Assembly: GCA_029261235.1 (NCBI GenBank)
Contig: JAJDBS010000079.1
Coordinates: 35,954-99,953, forward strand
Source: Nitrospirales bacterium
Lineage (GTDB): Bacteria > Nitrospirota > Nitrospiria > Nitrospirales > UBA8639
DNA length: 64,000 nt
Direction of reading: 5' to 3'
Made by a program: the position numbers and the translations under genes. The notes beneath the pieces are model-generated. The model was not told the DNA's origin. It saw only the letters and a list, made by a program, of their open reading frames with translations, and made no database searches. Of this stretch, positions 6,980 to 16,316 are shown one piece after another; position 1 is the first letter of the stretch; each line of letters begins with the position of its first letter.

Positions 6980-8626
6980 ATGGCAGGCGTTAGTCATATC
7001 TTTAATGTCGCACGATCTGGTGTTCAGGCCCATCAACAAGGTCTGGCCACGACCGCTCATAACATCGCGAATATCAATACCAAAGGATTTTCGCGGCAAC
7101 AGGTGGTGTTGGAAAATGCCCGACCAGCAGAAGGCGTCATCGGAAGTGGTGTCCAAGTTGGGCAGATTCGGCGGACGATTGATACCTTTCTCGAAAACCA
7201 ATTGACTGCAGAGCATGAAGATCTTGGATTCATCACGAGTAAACATTCCTTATTGGTGCAAGCTGACGGGGTTGTGACTGAAACAGATAATTCGGGGTTG
7301 TCACACAGTGTCACCGAATTTTTTAATGCCCTACGCGATGTGACGACGAACCCAGAAAGTCCCATTCAACGAACGGTCCTCTTGGCTAAAGCACAGACAT
7401 TGAGTTCGGAATTTGTCAAACAGGCACAGGGATTCAATCAAATCCGATTGGATGCGAACCAAGAGCTTGTTCGACATGTGGAGACAGTGAATGGGTTGGC
7501 AACCCGTATCGCCTCTCTGAATGATGATATTTTTAGGGCCGAATCGAGTGGTCGAGACGCGCTGGATTTACGTGATCAACGGGCCGTGTTACTCAATGAT
7601 GTCGCCGAGTTAGTTGATATTGAACAAGTCCAACTTCGCGATGGGGTTGGCATCAATGTGGGTGGACAATTGCTCGTCGCAGGGAATCATGCGAATGCGT
7701 TATCGACAATTCCTGATGTTGATAATCCGCCCATGAGTGATGTCGCCTTTGTCCGGAGCAACGGGAGTGCTTTTTCGATATCTTCGAAACTGCAAGGTGG
7801 AAAAATTGGGGGCTTGCTTCAAGTACGTGATGGTGATGTGCCGAGTTTTCAAGATCGTGTGGACCGATTGGCCGCCACGTTCATCAATGAATTTAATCAA
7901 CAACATCAAGCTGGTTATGCGCTAGATGCTACGACGGGTAATTCGTTTTTCTCAAGCATTACGCCTCCCGCTCCTGTCCCAAGCGATACGAATAGTGGAA
8001 CAGCGGTGGGGACGTCTGTGGCGATTACGGACCCTACGCTGTTGACGTTTCAAAATTATGAAGTGCAGTTTTCTAGTGCATCAGCCTATTCCGTTGTCGA
8101 TACGACGAGTGGAACAACGGTCACCACGGGTTCCTATACGTCCGGTGTGGCCATCAACTTTGATGGGCTTGATGTTGTCCTGACTGGGACGGCTGCGACT
8201 GGCGATGTCTATTCTGTGGACGCCCACCAGGGCTCGGCTCAGCGGTTTGGCGTGGCGCTGACAGATGTTGATAAAGTTGCCGCATCGTCGACGGCTCTCG
8301 GTGTTCCTGGGGACAACGTGAATGCACTGGCTTTGGTGAATCTGCATACCAGCCGACAAACGACGCTTAGCAGTTTGACGCTGAATGATTATCAGACGAT
8401 TACGTCTGGCAATGTGGGCAGTGCCACACGTGAGGCCGAATTGCTCTTAAATACGACGACGCTCGAATTCGGGCAAATACAGGGTCTTCGCGAAAGTGTG
8501 TCTGGCGTGTCATTGGACGAAGAACTGACAAATTTATTGAGCTTTCAACGCTCGTTTGAAGCGTCGGCCCGGTTGATTACCGTGGCGGATGAATTAATGC
8601 AAACGATCCTGAATATGGGTCGATAA
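6980..8626 (+). CDS. flgK: Hook-filament junction protein FlgK (HAP1)
   Basis: A 548-residue FlgK. The N-terminal axial signature is AHNIANINTKGFSRQ (about residues 27-41), followed by QVGQIRRTIDTFLENQL. The FlgK core has EVEL-type DLRDQRAVLLNDVAELVDI and INVGGQLLVAG. The C-terminal D0 helix is SLDEELTNLLSFQRSFEASA and ends ELMQTILNMGR. A beta-rich insert with SYTSGVAINFDGLDVVLTG closely resembles one in FlgL. FlgK joins hook to filament and is chaperoned by FlgN, whose gene ends 7 bases upstream. Confidence 0.96.
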   Translation: MAGVSHIFNVARSGVQAHQQGLATTAHNIANINTKGFSRQQVVLENARPAEGVIGSGVQVGQIRRTIDTFLENQLTAEHEDLGFITSKHSLLVQADGVVTETDNSGLSHSVTEFFNALRDVTTNPESPIQRTVLLAKAQTLSSEFVKQAQGFNQIRLDANQELVRHVETVNGLATRIASLNDDIFRAESSGRDALDLRDQRAVLLNDVAELVDIEQVQLRDGVGINVGGQLLVAGNHANALSTIPDVDNPPMSDVAFVRSNGSAFSISSKLQGGKIGGLLQVRDGDVPSFQDRVDRLAATFINEFNQQHQAGYALDATTGNSFFSSITPPAPVPSDTNSGTAVGTSVAITDPTLLTFQNYEVQFSSASAYSVVDTTSGTTVTTGSYTSGVAINFDGLDVVLTGTAATGDVYSVDAHQGSAQRFGVALTDVDKVAASSTALGVPGDNVNALALVNLHTSRQTTLSSLTLNDYQTITSGNVGSATREAELLLNTTTLEFGQIQGLRESVSGVSLDEELTNLLSFQRSFEASARLITVADELMQTILNMGR

Positions 8627-8683
8627 GGGAATCGTCGATGAGATATGTCGATTGCGACACGAGGCGAATAGGGGAATCATGAG

Positions 8684-9835
8684 ATGCGGGTGACTGAACG
8701 TCAACAAGTCGATGCACTCCTGACGGCTATCGGAAATCTTCGGAGTGGAATATCGACAGCAAGCGAACAAATTTCATCTCAAAAAAGGGTCAATCGTCCC
8801 TCTGATGATCCGGCTGCAGCAGAACGTATTAGTCAATTTCGAAATGTCTTACGGACCACTGAGCGTCGTCTACAAACCGTGAATGAAGGCGTTGGTCGAT
8901 TAGATTTATCTGACAAGGTGCTGGAGCAAGCTGGGAACACCTTTCAACGGGCAGGTGAATTAGCGGTGGGGATGAGAAGTGATACCAATACGGCTGTGGA
9001 GAGGCGTAATGCTGCATTGGAAGTGCAACAACTTATTTTAGGGTTAACGGGAATTGCCAATACCCAACTCAACGGACGATTTGTCTTTGCTGGCAATGAA
9101 ACCCAAGTGGAACCCTATGTATTGGGGACGGCCACGGGATCAGTTGGGACGGCGAACACTGGGGGCGCCACCATTACGGCTTCAGTGGCAACTCAGACGG
9201 CCTTGCAACCTGATGGGTATCAAATCCAATTCACGTCTCCAACTCAATTCGATGTTGTGAATTTGACGACGAATCAAACTGTGTCGACCGGGAATGCCTA
9301 TACTTCTGGGGGAACATTGTCATTCGATGGGCTTGATGTGGTCATTACCGATGGTGGTGGTGGTCCGGCAACTGGCGACCAATTTAATGTTCGTGTGGGC
9401 TATGCCTATCAAGGGGATGGCGCGGCGCTTGCTGTAGAAATTGGAGATGGGCAGACCGTTCAAGTCAATATTCCTGGTAGCCAAGTGTTTTCTGGTCCAT
9501 CGTCCAATCTCTTTGAGAATTTGCAAGACTTTCACCAGGCGCTTGTCACGAATGATGTTGATGGCATTGAGACGGCCATTGGGCAATTCACTCAATCCTT
9601 GTCGCAAGTGAATAATGCTCGTGCCACGATTGGTGCCAATGGCAATCGTTTAGGCACCATTAGGGATAGCCTGGATTTATTGACGGTCAATACTCAAGGA
9701 CTTCGTTCAGATTTTGAGGATGCTGACTTTGCAAAGGTGGCTTCGGACTTGGCATCACTCCAAGGCACCTTGGAAGCATCTTTAGCCACACTGAATCGCC
9801 AATTTCAAACAAGTTTATTGAATTTTATTCGATAA
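8684..9835 (+). CDS. flgL: Hook-filament junction protein FlgL (HAP3)
   Basis: A 383-residue FlgL with flagellin-like ends. The N-terminal helix shows ISSQKRVNRPSDDPAAAERI, the FlgL/flagellin signature. The C-terminal helix shows DFEDADFAKVASDLASLQGT and LATLNRQFQTSLLNFIR. The middle (about residues 165-245) carries a beta-domain with AYTSGGTLSFDGLDVVIT that parallels the insert in FlgK. FlgL sits between FlgK and the filament. The ATG at 8684 follows a weak site. The gene ends 96 bases before the GGDEF response regulator. Confidence 0.95.
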   Translation: MRVTERQQVDALLTAIGNLRSGISTASEQISSQKRVNRPSDDPAAAERISQFRNVLRTTERRLQTVNEGVGRLDLSDKVLEQAGNTFQRAGELAVGMRSDTNTAVERRNAALEVQQLILGLTGIANTQLNGRFVFAGNETQVEPYVLGTATGSVGTANTGGATITASVATQTALQPDGYQIQFTSPTQFDVVNLTTNQTVSTGNAYTSGGTLSFDGLDVVITDGGGGPATGDQFNVRVGYAYQGDGAALAVEIGDGQTVQVNIPGSQVFSGPSSNLFENLQDFHQALVTNDVDGIETAIGQFTQSLSQVNNARATIGANGNRLGTIRDSLDLLTVNTQGLRSDFEDADFAKVASDLASLQGTLEASLATLNRQFQTSLLNFIR

Positions 9836-9931
9836 TTAAGCAAAGACGTATCTGGCGGATTGGGCAAGTAAACAATATATGATCACAGAAACGTTTATGC
9901 AGTACGTAAGGTAAGGGGAAGATACCTACTG

Positions 9932-10903
9932 ATGAAAATTCTCGTTGTTGACGATGATCCGTTAACCCTTCATATGGTGGTCTATCGTTTGCGCCAATGG
10001 GGGCATGAAGTCGTGTCATGTACGGATGGAGAATCTGCATGGAAAATTCTCGAAGGTGGAATGGTGCCCAATGTTGCCATTCTGGATTGGATGATGCCGG
10101 GAATCAATGGTCCCGACCTTTGTCAAAAAATACGTTCAAAAAAAGATTGTCCGTATGTCTACATTGTGTTGTTGACGGGTAGAAATAATCCGGAAGATCT
10201 CATTGCAGGTTTAGATGCAGGAGCGGATGACTATCTCACCAAGCCGTTTCATCTAGGTGAGTTGGAAGCGCGATTGCGGGCAGGAAAACGCATTGTCGAC
10301 TTACAGAACGAGTTGATTTCGGCCCGAGAAACGTTGCGTATTCAAGCGATGCAAGATCCTTTGACACAAATCCTGAATCATGGTGCGATTTTGGACTCAC
10401 TCTTGAGTGAAATAAACCGAGCACAACGTGAGCATCAACCCTTAAGCCTTATCTTGGCTGATCTTGATGCGTTTAAACTTGTGAATGATACATATGGGCA
10501 TGTGGCTGGTGATCATGTGCTTATTGAAGTGGCTCGACGGATGCGGAGCTGTTTGCGGTCATATGATGCTATTGGTCGTTATGGTGGAGAAGAGTTTTTG
10601 ATTGTCTTACCGAATAGCGATGATTCCCAAGCCATTGGGTTAGCTGAACGCATTCGAACTGCCGTGGCCTCTGAGCCTTTTCGTCTTCACAATACTGATT
10701 TGACCGTCACGATCAGTCAAGGGGTGACGACGTGGACTGATCCGGATTCGATTCCTCTTGAACGGTTGATTCAGTCGGCCGATCGTGCTTTGTATGGGGT
10801 CAAACATAGTGGGCGAAATGCCGTTCAACATGTGCAATTTGATCAGGACGCTGAAGAGGCGTTTTCTCCAATGTTCATTTCTCCGATTTCAGCTGAATCC
10901 TAA
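9932..10903 (+). CDS. Response regulator with GGDEF diguanylate cyclase domain
   Basis: A 323-residue protein with an N-terminal receiver (1-120) and a GGDEF domain (140-305). In the receiver the acidic pocket is D7-D9, the phospho-acceptor is D52 in AILDWMMPG, and K104 lies in LTKPF. The active-site motif is GGEEF at 218-222 and appears intact. An RxxD inhibitory site (R209-D212) lies exactly five residues upstream, so feedback inhibition by c-di-GMP is likely. It should make c-di-GMP when phosphorylated. The next gene, a hybrid kinase, begins 3 bases later and is a natural partner. Its place between flgL and fliW suggests control of motility. Confidence 0.93.
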   Translation: MKILVVDDDPLTLHMVVYRLRQWGHEVVSCTDGESAWKILEGGMVPNVAILDWMMPGINGPDLCQKIRSKKDCPYVYIVLLTGRNNPEDLIAGLDAGADDYLTKPFHLGELEARLRAGKRIVDLQNELISARETLRIQAMQDPLTQILNHGAILDSLLSEINRAQREHQPLSLILADLDAFKLVNDTYGHVAGDHVLIEVARRMRSCLRSYDAIGRYGGEEFLIVLPNSDDSQAIGLAERIRTAVASEPFRLHNTDLTVTISQGVTTWTDPDSIPLERLIQSADRALYGVKHSGRNAVQHVQFDQDAEEAFSPMFISPISAES

Positions 10904-10905
10904 GG

Positions 10906-13260
10906 ATGTCTACTCTGCTTGTTATTAACGACGATCCCGTGCAGCTTCATCTGTTGGGAAGTTTGCTTGAGCAAGATCATGAACACGTTGTGCGTTTTAC
11001 GTCTTCTGAATCAGCGTGGGAGTGGCTTCAAAACGGACATGTCCCTGATGCGATTATCTTGGATCTTCATATGCCAGGGATCAATGGATGGCGATTTTGT
11101 GAATTGCTCCATATGCAGGCTGTGCAGGGGAAACCCGTGCCGCCCATTCTCGTTGTCTCCGCGACGTACTCAGGAATGGACGCTGAGGATGTGCTGTCAG
11201 ACTTGGGTGCTTCGGCTTTTTTACCGTTACCCGCAGAACCTGCACGCATTCGACAACACGTCCGGCAACTTCTTGAAGAACCGGTGCCGCCTAAAGCCTT
11301 TCATGCGTGGATGGTGTCATCGGATAGTTCTAAAATAACACGAACGCGTTCGGTCTTTAAGAAACGGGGCTGGGAACTCTATGGGTGGCAACGCGGCATC
11401 GATATGCAGTCCGAATCTTCCCTGTCAGCCCCCGATATGATCATCATTGATGATCCTCTATTGGATGTCACCGCGCACGATCTTTTGCTATGGCGCAAGC
11501 GCGAATATCCGCAAGCCAGAACTCTCGTGATGAGCCTTCAGTGCGATGGTCGAGGATCCTCTTCTTTTGTGAATGAGTCTGATGTCTATTTGCCAAAGGA
11601 GTGCGAGCCCGATACGTTGATGACGCTGTGTGAAAAATGGTGCCGAGAGCGAGCGTTCACGCATGTTGAACATCTTCTCGAAGTGCGAACGAGCGACTTA
11701 AAAGAATCGGAAGCGCAATTTCAAGGGTTATTTGAAATACTTCCAGATATTTTGGTGATTTACGACGACCAGCGACTCATTCGCCATATCAATACGAGCG
11801 GAGCTCAGCAATTAGGGTACGTGTCCGCAGATTTGGTTAGGACTTTGCTCGTGAGGATTCAATCTTCTATCCTGAATGAATCTGTGCGTGCGGGTGACGT
11901 TGACGTGGAACAAGTGTCGCCAAGATGGATTGAAGCGACCTTAAGGCGAAAAAATGGCACTGAGCTTCCCGTTGAATTAATGGAACGAACTGTTCGATTT
12001 CAAGGCGAATGTCAAACGTTGCTTGTCGCGAGAGATATCACAGCAAGGCAGCACATGGCACAAGAAAATGCCAAGCTGGAGCAACAGTTGCGCCAAGTTC
12101 AAAAAATGGAAGCCGTTGGCCGTTTAGCTTCTGGTGTCGCGCATGACATGAATAACATTTTGACGGCCATCTTGGCACATGCGAGCTTGCTCAAAGTTCG
12201 AAATGATGAAGCAAATCCAACTTGGAAGGCTGGGAATGTGATTGAAAAAGCCGTTCATCGCGGCAAGGAGATGACGTCACAACTCTTAGGTTTTGCTCGT
12301 CAGGGAAAGCATCATCATGTGCCCGTGGATCTGCACGGGGTGATCGAAGAGGTGACGGGATTATTGGGTCGGACTGTTGATAAAACCATAACCCTACAGA
12401 CGGATCTTCAGGCTGATGAGCCATGGGTGGTGGGAGATCCTAATCAACTCTATCAGGTCTTGATGAACTTGGCGGTCAATGCGTCAGATGCCATGTCTGA
12501 CAAAGGAGAACTGATTTTTCAGACAAGTAATGAGACAGTCTCCTCCACGCAAGCCTCCCATGTTCCTGGTTTGACCGCTGGTGACTATGTCGTTGTGCGT
12601 GTCACCGATACGGGTGATGGTATGCCCCAAGACGTTCAGGCGCAAATCTTTGAACCGTTCTTCACGACAAAGGAACTCGGGCAGGGGACGGGTATGGGAC
12701 TGGCTATGGTGTATGGCATTGTGAAAAATCATCATGGGTATATTGGCGTCACAAGCACACCTGGTGTGGGTACAACGATGCGTGTGTATTTGCCTTCCGT
12801 TCTGTGCGAGGAACCTCAGGCCAAGTCAGTGCCTGCCGTGAAGCGTACTGAGGGAACAGGCCATGTGTTAATTATTGATGATGAGCATGCCGTCGCTGAA
12901 GCCGCAGAAGCTATTCTTGAGTTTTTGGGGTACGACACGACGATTCGGTTAAGCGGTCGAGAGGCGGTGGAGTTTTGCCAAGATTCTCTCAACCGTGTGG
13001 ATTTGGTGTTATTGGATATGGTGATGCCTGATATGAGCGGATCCGAGTGCTTCGCTGAACTGCGCCGAATTCGCCCAGAAAGTAAAATCCTTTTGTGTAC
13101 AGGGTATGATCGGAATCATGCTGTGCAAGAACTGTTAAATCAGGGAGTGGTTGGGTTTATTCAAAAACCCTATGACCTTGATGCATTAGGCCAAGTGTGT
13201 GCTGATGTGTTGAAAAGCCATGTCCCGACAGAATCGTGTCTAACTGGAAGCCAAGCGTAA
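10906..13260 (+). CDS. Hybrid sensor histidine kinase (REC-REC-PAS-HK-REC)
   Basis: A 784-residue soluble kinase without membrane helices. Domain order: receiver (1-125, D53 in ILDLHMPG); a diverged second receiver-like region (about 133-255); PAS (about 268-390); HisKA with H413 in GVAHDMNNILTAI; HATPase with NASDAM, DTGDGM, FEPFFTTK and GTGMGLAM; and a C-terminal receiver with D704 in VLLDMVMPD and KPY. The first receiver has LPLPA where KP is expected, so its switch Lys is missing and it may be a binding domain rather than a phospho-switch. It follows the cyclase gene by 3 bases and precedes fliW by 45. Its input signal is unknown. Confidence 0.92.
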   Translation: MSTLLVINDDPVQLHLLGSLLEQDHEHVVRFTSSESAWEWLQNGHVPDAIILDLHMPGINGWRFCELLHMQAVQGKPVPPILVVSATYSGMDAEDVLSDLGASAFLPLPAEPARIRQHVRQLLEEPVPPKAFHAWMVSSDSSKITRTRSVFKKRGWELYGWQRGIDMQSESSLSAPDMIIIDDPLLDVTAHDLLLWRKREYPQARTLVMSLQCDGRGSSSFVNESDVYLPKECEPDTLMTLCEKWCRERAFTHVEHLLEVRTSDLKESEAQFQGLFEILPDILVIYDDQRLIRHINTSGAQQLGYVSADLVRTLLVRIQSSILNESVRAGDVDVEQVSPRWIEATLRRKNGTELPVELMERTVRFQGECQTLLVARDITARQHMAQENAKLEQQLRQVQKMEAVGRLASGVAHDMNNILTAILAHASLLKVRNDEANPTWKAGNVIEKAVHRGKEMTSQLLGFARQGKHHHVPVDLHGVIEEVTGLLGRTVDKTITLQTDLQADEPWVVGDPNQLYQVLMNLAVNASDAMSDKGELIFQTSNETVSSTQASHVPGLTAGDYVVVRVTDTGDGMPQDVQAQIFEPFFTTKELGQGTGMGLAMVYGIVKNHHGYIGVTSTPGVGTTMRVYLPSVLCEEPQAKSVPAVKRTEGTGHVLIIDDEHAVAEAAEAILEFLGYDTTIRLSGREAVEFCQDSLNRVDLVLLDMVMPDMSGSECFAELRRIRPESKILLCTGYDRNHAVQELLNQGVVGFIQKPYDLDALGQVCADVLKSHVPTESCLTGSQA

Positions 13261-13305
13261 CGCGATGGTACGTGTGAATCTTCAAAGTTGTGAGGGGTAC
13301 AACAC

Positions 13306-13785
13306 ATGATGTCTATTCAAACCAGTCGATTTGGTGAGATCAATGTGTCGGAAGACACGTTTCTGATATTTCCCACCGGGCTTGTCGGGTTTCCTGCAGT
13401 TCAGGAATTTGTCGTGCTAGATGTGGCTGAGGATTGTCATTATCAATGGTTTCAAGCCATCAAAGAACCGAATTTGGCCCTGATCATTATTGATGTGCAT
13501 CTCCTCGATCCTGAATTTCCAGTGGAAGTTTCTGATGAAGCTATCGAAGAATTGGAGATTACGGCAGAGGACCCTGTGCTGATTATGGCGGTGGTGACCA
13601 TTCCCTCGGGACAACCTGACCGCGCGACAGCGAATCTTCGTGCGCCGCTTGTCGTGAATTTACGTACTCGAAAAGGCAAACAATTGATCTTACATGAATC
13701 CATTCCTTTACACTTTCCTTTACTGCCAGAAGTCGAATCTGCTCAGTCAGAGGCGACTGCGGTGAAGGAAACTGCATCGGTCTAA
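13306..13785 (+). CDS. fliW: Flagellar assembly factor FliW
   Basis: A 159-residue FliW. Family hallmarks are the N-terminal TSRFGEINVSEDTFLIFPTG and LVGFPAVQEFVVLD, the core NLALIIIDVHLL and DPVLIMAVVTIPSG, and the closing ANLRAPLVVNLRTRKGKQLI. In bacteria with this system FliW binds flagellin or CsrA in a mutually exclusive way, so unexported flagellin frees CsrA to block flagellin translation. csrA is the next gene, 60 bases downstream. Two adjacent ATGs (13306 and 13309) are possible starts; the second gives the more usual N-terminus. Confidence 0.96.
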   Translation: MMSIQTSRFGEINVSEDTFLIFPTGLVGFPAVQEFVVLDVAEDCHYQWFQAIKEPNLALIIIDVHLLDPEFPVEVSDEAIEELEITAEDPVLIMAVVTIPSGQPDRATANLRAPLVVNLRTRKGKQLILHESIPLHFPLLPEVESAQSEATAVKETASV

Positions 13786-13845
13786 TCAGGAACGGTTCAT
13801 TGATAACGCTCTAACCATACGCAGTTACTAGCCAAGGAAGGCATT

Positions 13846-14106
13846 ATGCTCATACTCACTAGAAAAAAAGATGAAGCGATACGTCTCGGCGAAGATATTC
13901 GAATCGTCCTTGTCCAAATAAAAGGTGGGCAAGTGCGACTCGGCATTGAATGCCCATCCACGATGCGTGTCCTCCGTGAAGAACTTTACGAAGCCGTTCG
14001 TAAAGAAAATTTAAATGCTCTGTCCATCGATCCATCACAAATCCAAGACCTTCCCAAGAGCCTGAAGCTTCCACCAAAAGACGTTAATCCTCCCTCGTCT
14101 TCATAG
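13846..14106 (+). CDS. csrA: Carbon storage / translational regulator CsrA
   Basis: An 86-residue CsrA. The core MLILTRKKDEAIRLGEDIRI, GGQVRLGIECP and the RNA-binding strand VLREELYEAV align with the family, including the Arg equivalent to R44. His in the usual VHREE is Leu here. The tail is about 20 residues longer than E. coli CsrA, as often seen in fliW-linked forms. CsrA binds ANGGA motifs in mRNA leaders. The fliC leader in this window has two such motifs (48628-48632 and 48653-48657). AAGGAAGG precedes the ATG. Confidence 0.96.
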   Translation: MLILTRKKDEAIRLGEDIRIVLVQIKGGQVRLGIECPSTMRVLREELYEAVRKENLNALSIDPSQIQDLPKSLKLPPKDVNPPSSS

Positions 14107-14290
14107 TATCCCTTATGCTTTTAATCTAGAAGCCATTTTCCTTAAATACATGCAACATCAAGAATTTACTTCATGAGCTTATAGGAGTTACTGCTTACTA
14201 GGTAGAAATTTCACGGGGTTTCAACGAAGGACAAGCTAAGAATGTTTGGTGTTTTGTATGGGGTGAGCTAAAGCATAGATCAGACTTGTC

Positions 14291-14305
14291 TGGCACAATA
14301 TTTGT
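14291..14305 (+). promoter_or_regulatory. Candidate sigma-54-type promoter at the head of the glycosylation island
   Basis: TGGCAC-N5-TTGT lies 36 bases before the first SDR gene. The -24 element is perfect and the 10-base GG-to-G spacing is right, but the -12 dinucleotide is GT instead of GC. A start near 14317 would leave a 25-base leader with a GGAG site. The surrounding 235-base spacer after csrA is AT-rich and has no gene. The -12 mismatch is at a position that is rarely altered in active promoters, so this is a candidate only. Confidence 0.4.
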
Positions 14306-14341
14306 ACAAAAATTCAGAAAGTATAATCTGGAGATGAAAGT

Positions 14342-15274
14342 ATGAAAATCCTTGTAACTGGTGGGGCTGGATATCTTGGTTCTATTCTTGTGCCAACATT
14401 ACTAGATCAGGGACATCAGGTGACTGTGTTGGATAACTTGATGTATCAGCAGAGTAGTCTGTTAGGGAGCTGTGCTCATCCTAATCTAGAATTCGTTAGA
14501 GGGGATTGTCGCGATGAACGGATTGTCCATGAACTGGTAGAAGATAAAGATTGCATCATTCCTCTTGCCGCATTGGTTGGTGCTCCACTCTGTGACCATG
14601 ACACGATAGGGGCATGGTCTATTAACTTTGAAGCAGTGCAACGAATAGGGAAATTGGTGAGCTCATCCCAACAAATTATCTTTCCTGTCACCAATAGTGG
14701 GTATGGAGTGGGGGAAGCTGGGAAATACTGCACGGAGGAAACCCCTTTGCGTCCTATTAGTCTATATGGCGAAACGAAGGTCAAAGCGGAGAGTGCACTC
14801 CTCGAAAGGGAAAACACGATTACGCTTCGATTGGCCACCGTGTTCGGTTCATCACCTCGAATGCGAACTGATCTCTTGGTGAATAATTTTGTCTATCGCG
14901 CTGTTCATGATAAAGCTGTTGTCATTTTTGAAGGACACTTTAAACGAAACTATATTCATATACGTGATGTGACAAAGGCTTTTTTACATGCAATCGAACA
15001 TTTCGAGGACATGAAAGGTAAGCCATACAACGTTGGTTTAGATAACGCGAATCTTTCAAAAATAGAACTTTGTAAGGAAATTCAGTCTGTGATACCAAGT
15101 TTTGCATTTTTTGAAGCGCCAATCGGAGAAGATCCTGATAAGCGAGACTACATTGTCTCTAATGCCAGAATTTTGGAGACAGGTTTTCAGACCGATTGGA
15201 CCATTAAAATGGGTGTCAGAGAACTTGTGAAGTGCTATCGAATGCTTGGGCAGCGGACTCATAGTAATGTTTGA
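14342..15274 (+). CDS. NAD-dependent sugar epimerase/dehydratase (extended SDR)
   Basis: A 310-residue extended short-chain dehydrogenase. The NAD-binding motif GGAGYLG is at residues 7-13, Asp32 in VLDNL favours NAD, and the catalytic YxxxK is Y142-K146 in SLYGETK. The position after the central strand reads PVTNSGYG, where 4,6-dehydratases usually have an acidic residue (TDE or TSE), so a 4,6-dehydratase is less likely than an epimerase or other oxidoreductase. It opens the sugar-nucleotide block, and its stop overlaps the heptose guanylyltransferase start by 8 bases, so it probably acts on a heptose or its nucleotide. The exact substrate is not readable from sequence. Confidence 0.82.
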   Translation: MKILVTGGAGYLGSILVPTLLDQGHQVTVLDNLMYQQSSLLGSCAHPNLEFVRGDCRDERIVHELVEDKDCIIPLAALVGAPLCDHDTIGAWSINFEAVQRIGKLVSSSQQIIFPVTNSGYGVGEAGKYCTEETPLRPISLYGETKVKAESALLERENTITLRLATVFGSSPRMRTDLLVNNFVYRAVHDKAVVIFEGHFKRNYIHIRDVTKAFLHAIEHFEDMKGKPYNVGLDNANLSKIELCKEIQSVIPSFAFFEAPIGEDPDKRDYIVSNARILETGFQTDWTIKMGVRELVKCYRMLGQRTHSNV

Positions 15275-16022
15275 GAAGAATGAGCAAGCAGGTCTTGCCC
15301 AGGAGGGACGGACATATAGCGTGACCGCGATTATTCTAGCAGGTGGGTTAGGAACACGGTTGCGATCCGTTGTGAATGATCGACCGAAGGTGATGGCCAT
15401 GGTGTCTGGACGTCCGTTTGGTGAATGGCTGGTGATGGAACTTCACGCCGCGGGCGTTCGACATGTGGTTTTCTGTACGGGCTATCTTGGTGAAATGGTG
15501 CAGGACTATTTTCAAGACGGAACTCCTTGGGGTATAACCATCGATTATTCTCATGAAAAAGAGCTTCTTGGAACTGGTGGTGCGATTCGACACAGTCTTT
15601 CTCTTGTACGCTCAGATCCGGTGTTGGTGCTCAATGGTGATTCGTATTGTCAGGTGAATGTAGCTGAATATCTTCAATGGTATTCTTCCAGACCACGAGC
15701 TGGGTCTCTGGCTGTTGTGAAGACCGAGAATCCAGAACGATTCGGTAGCGTACAAATGACAGACGATGGTTCTGTCTTTGCTTTTGAAGAAAAAGCTTTA
15801 GGGATAAACAATTCCTGGATCAATGCAGGCATGTATCTTTTGTCTCGGGAACTATTGGAGTCAATCCCATGCAATCAGGCGATTTCGTTAGAACGAGAAG
15901 TCTTGCCATTATGGGCGAATCGGGGGCTTTGGGGATTTCGAAATCTTGGAGCCTTTGTGGATATGGGGACACCTCAGGGTCTTCGAGAGGCTGAAGATAT
16001 CTTTTCAGTTTCCGTTGCGTAA
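15267..16022 (+). CDS. hddC: Sugar-1-phosphate nucleotidyltransferase, HddC-like heptose guanylyltransferase
   Basis: A 251-residue nucleotidyltransferase of the GT-A-like superfamily. The triphosphate loop is ILAGGLGTRL (residues 23-32), with RPKVMAMV following, and the metal-binding VLNGDSY lies further on. It resembles D-glycero-alpha-D-manno-heptose-1-phosphate guanylyltransferase (HddC) in length and motif spacing, and the neighbouring GHMP kinase is of the HddA type. That pair would make GDP-D-glycero-D-manno-heptose. ATG 15267 is chosen over an in-frame TTG at 15246, and it overlaps the preceding stop. A mannose- or glucose-1-P specificity cannot be excluded. Confidence 0.78.
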   Translation: MFEKNEQAGLAQEGRTYSVTAIILAGGLGTRLRSVVNDRPKVMAMVSGRPFGEWLVMELHAAGVRHVVFCTGYLGEMVQDYFQDGTPWGITIDYSHEKELLGTGGAIRHSLSLVRSDPVLVLNGDSYCQVNVAEYLQWYSSRPRAGSLAVVKTENPERFGSVQMTDDGSVFAFEEKALGINNSWINAGMYLLSRELLESIPCNQAISLEREVLPLWANRGLWGFRNLGAFVDMGTPQGLREAEDIFSVSVA

Positions 16023-16316
16023 TAAACGGTTCAGCAATACACGAGAATCTTCCTACTTTCCCGCCTTTTTCAGATCAACAGAAAGTTTCAGGTTCATTTA
16101 GTCCTAGAGGAAAACTTCCCTGAGGAAGAATTTGCCTACTTGTAGAGAAATGAATGAATCCTTCAGAGGCTCGATTCAATAAATACACTGCATTTTTCTT
16201 CTTGCAAAGAGGAAAGTTAATGGTCTTGAAATTGCTTGTGTAATTGTCTTGTAGATTGCTTGAACTTTCTTTCCGTTGGTCTTTCAATTCGAACCGATGA
16301 GAAATGAGTATACATT

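Noticed and set aside
14322-14327. TATAAT as -10 box for the first island gene
   Set aside because: Only 14 bases before the ATG with no -35 at 16-18 bases; a start there would remove the GGAG site.
14342-15274. 4,6-dehydratase role for the first SDR
   Set aside because: The active-site strand reads VTNSGYG, lacking the acidic residue found in 4,6-dehydratases.
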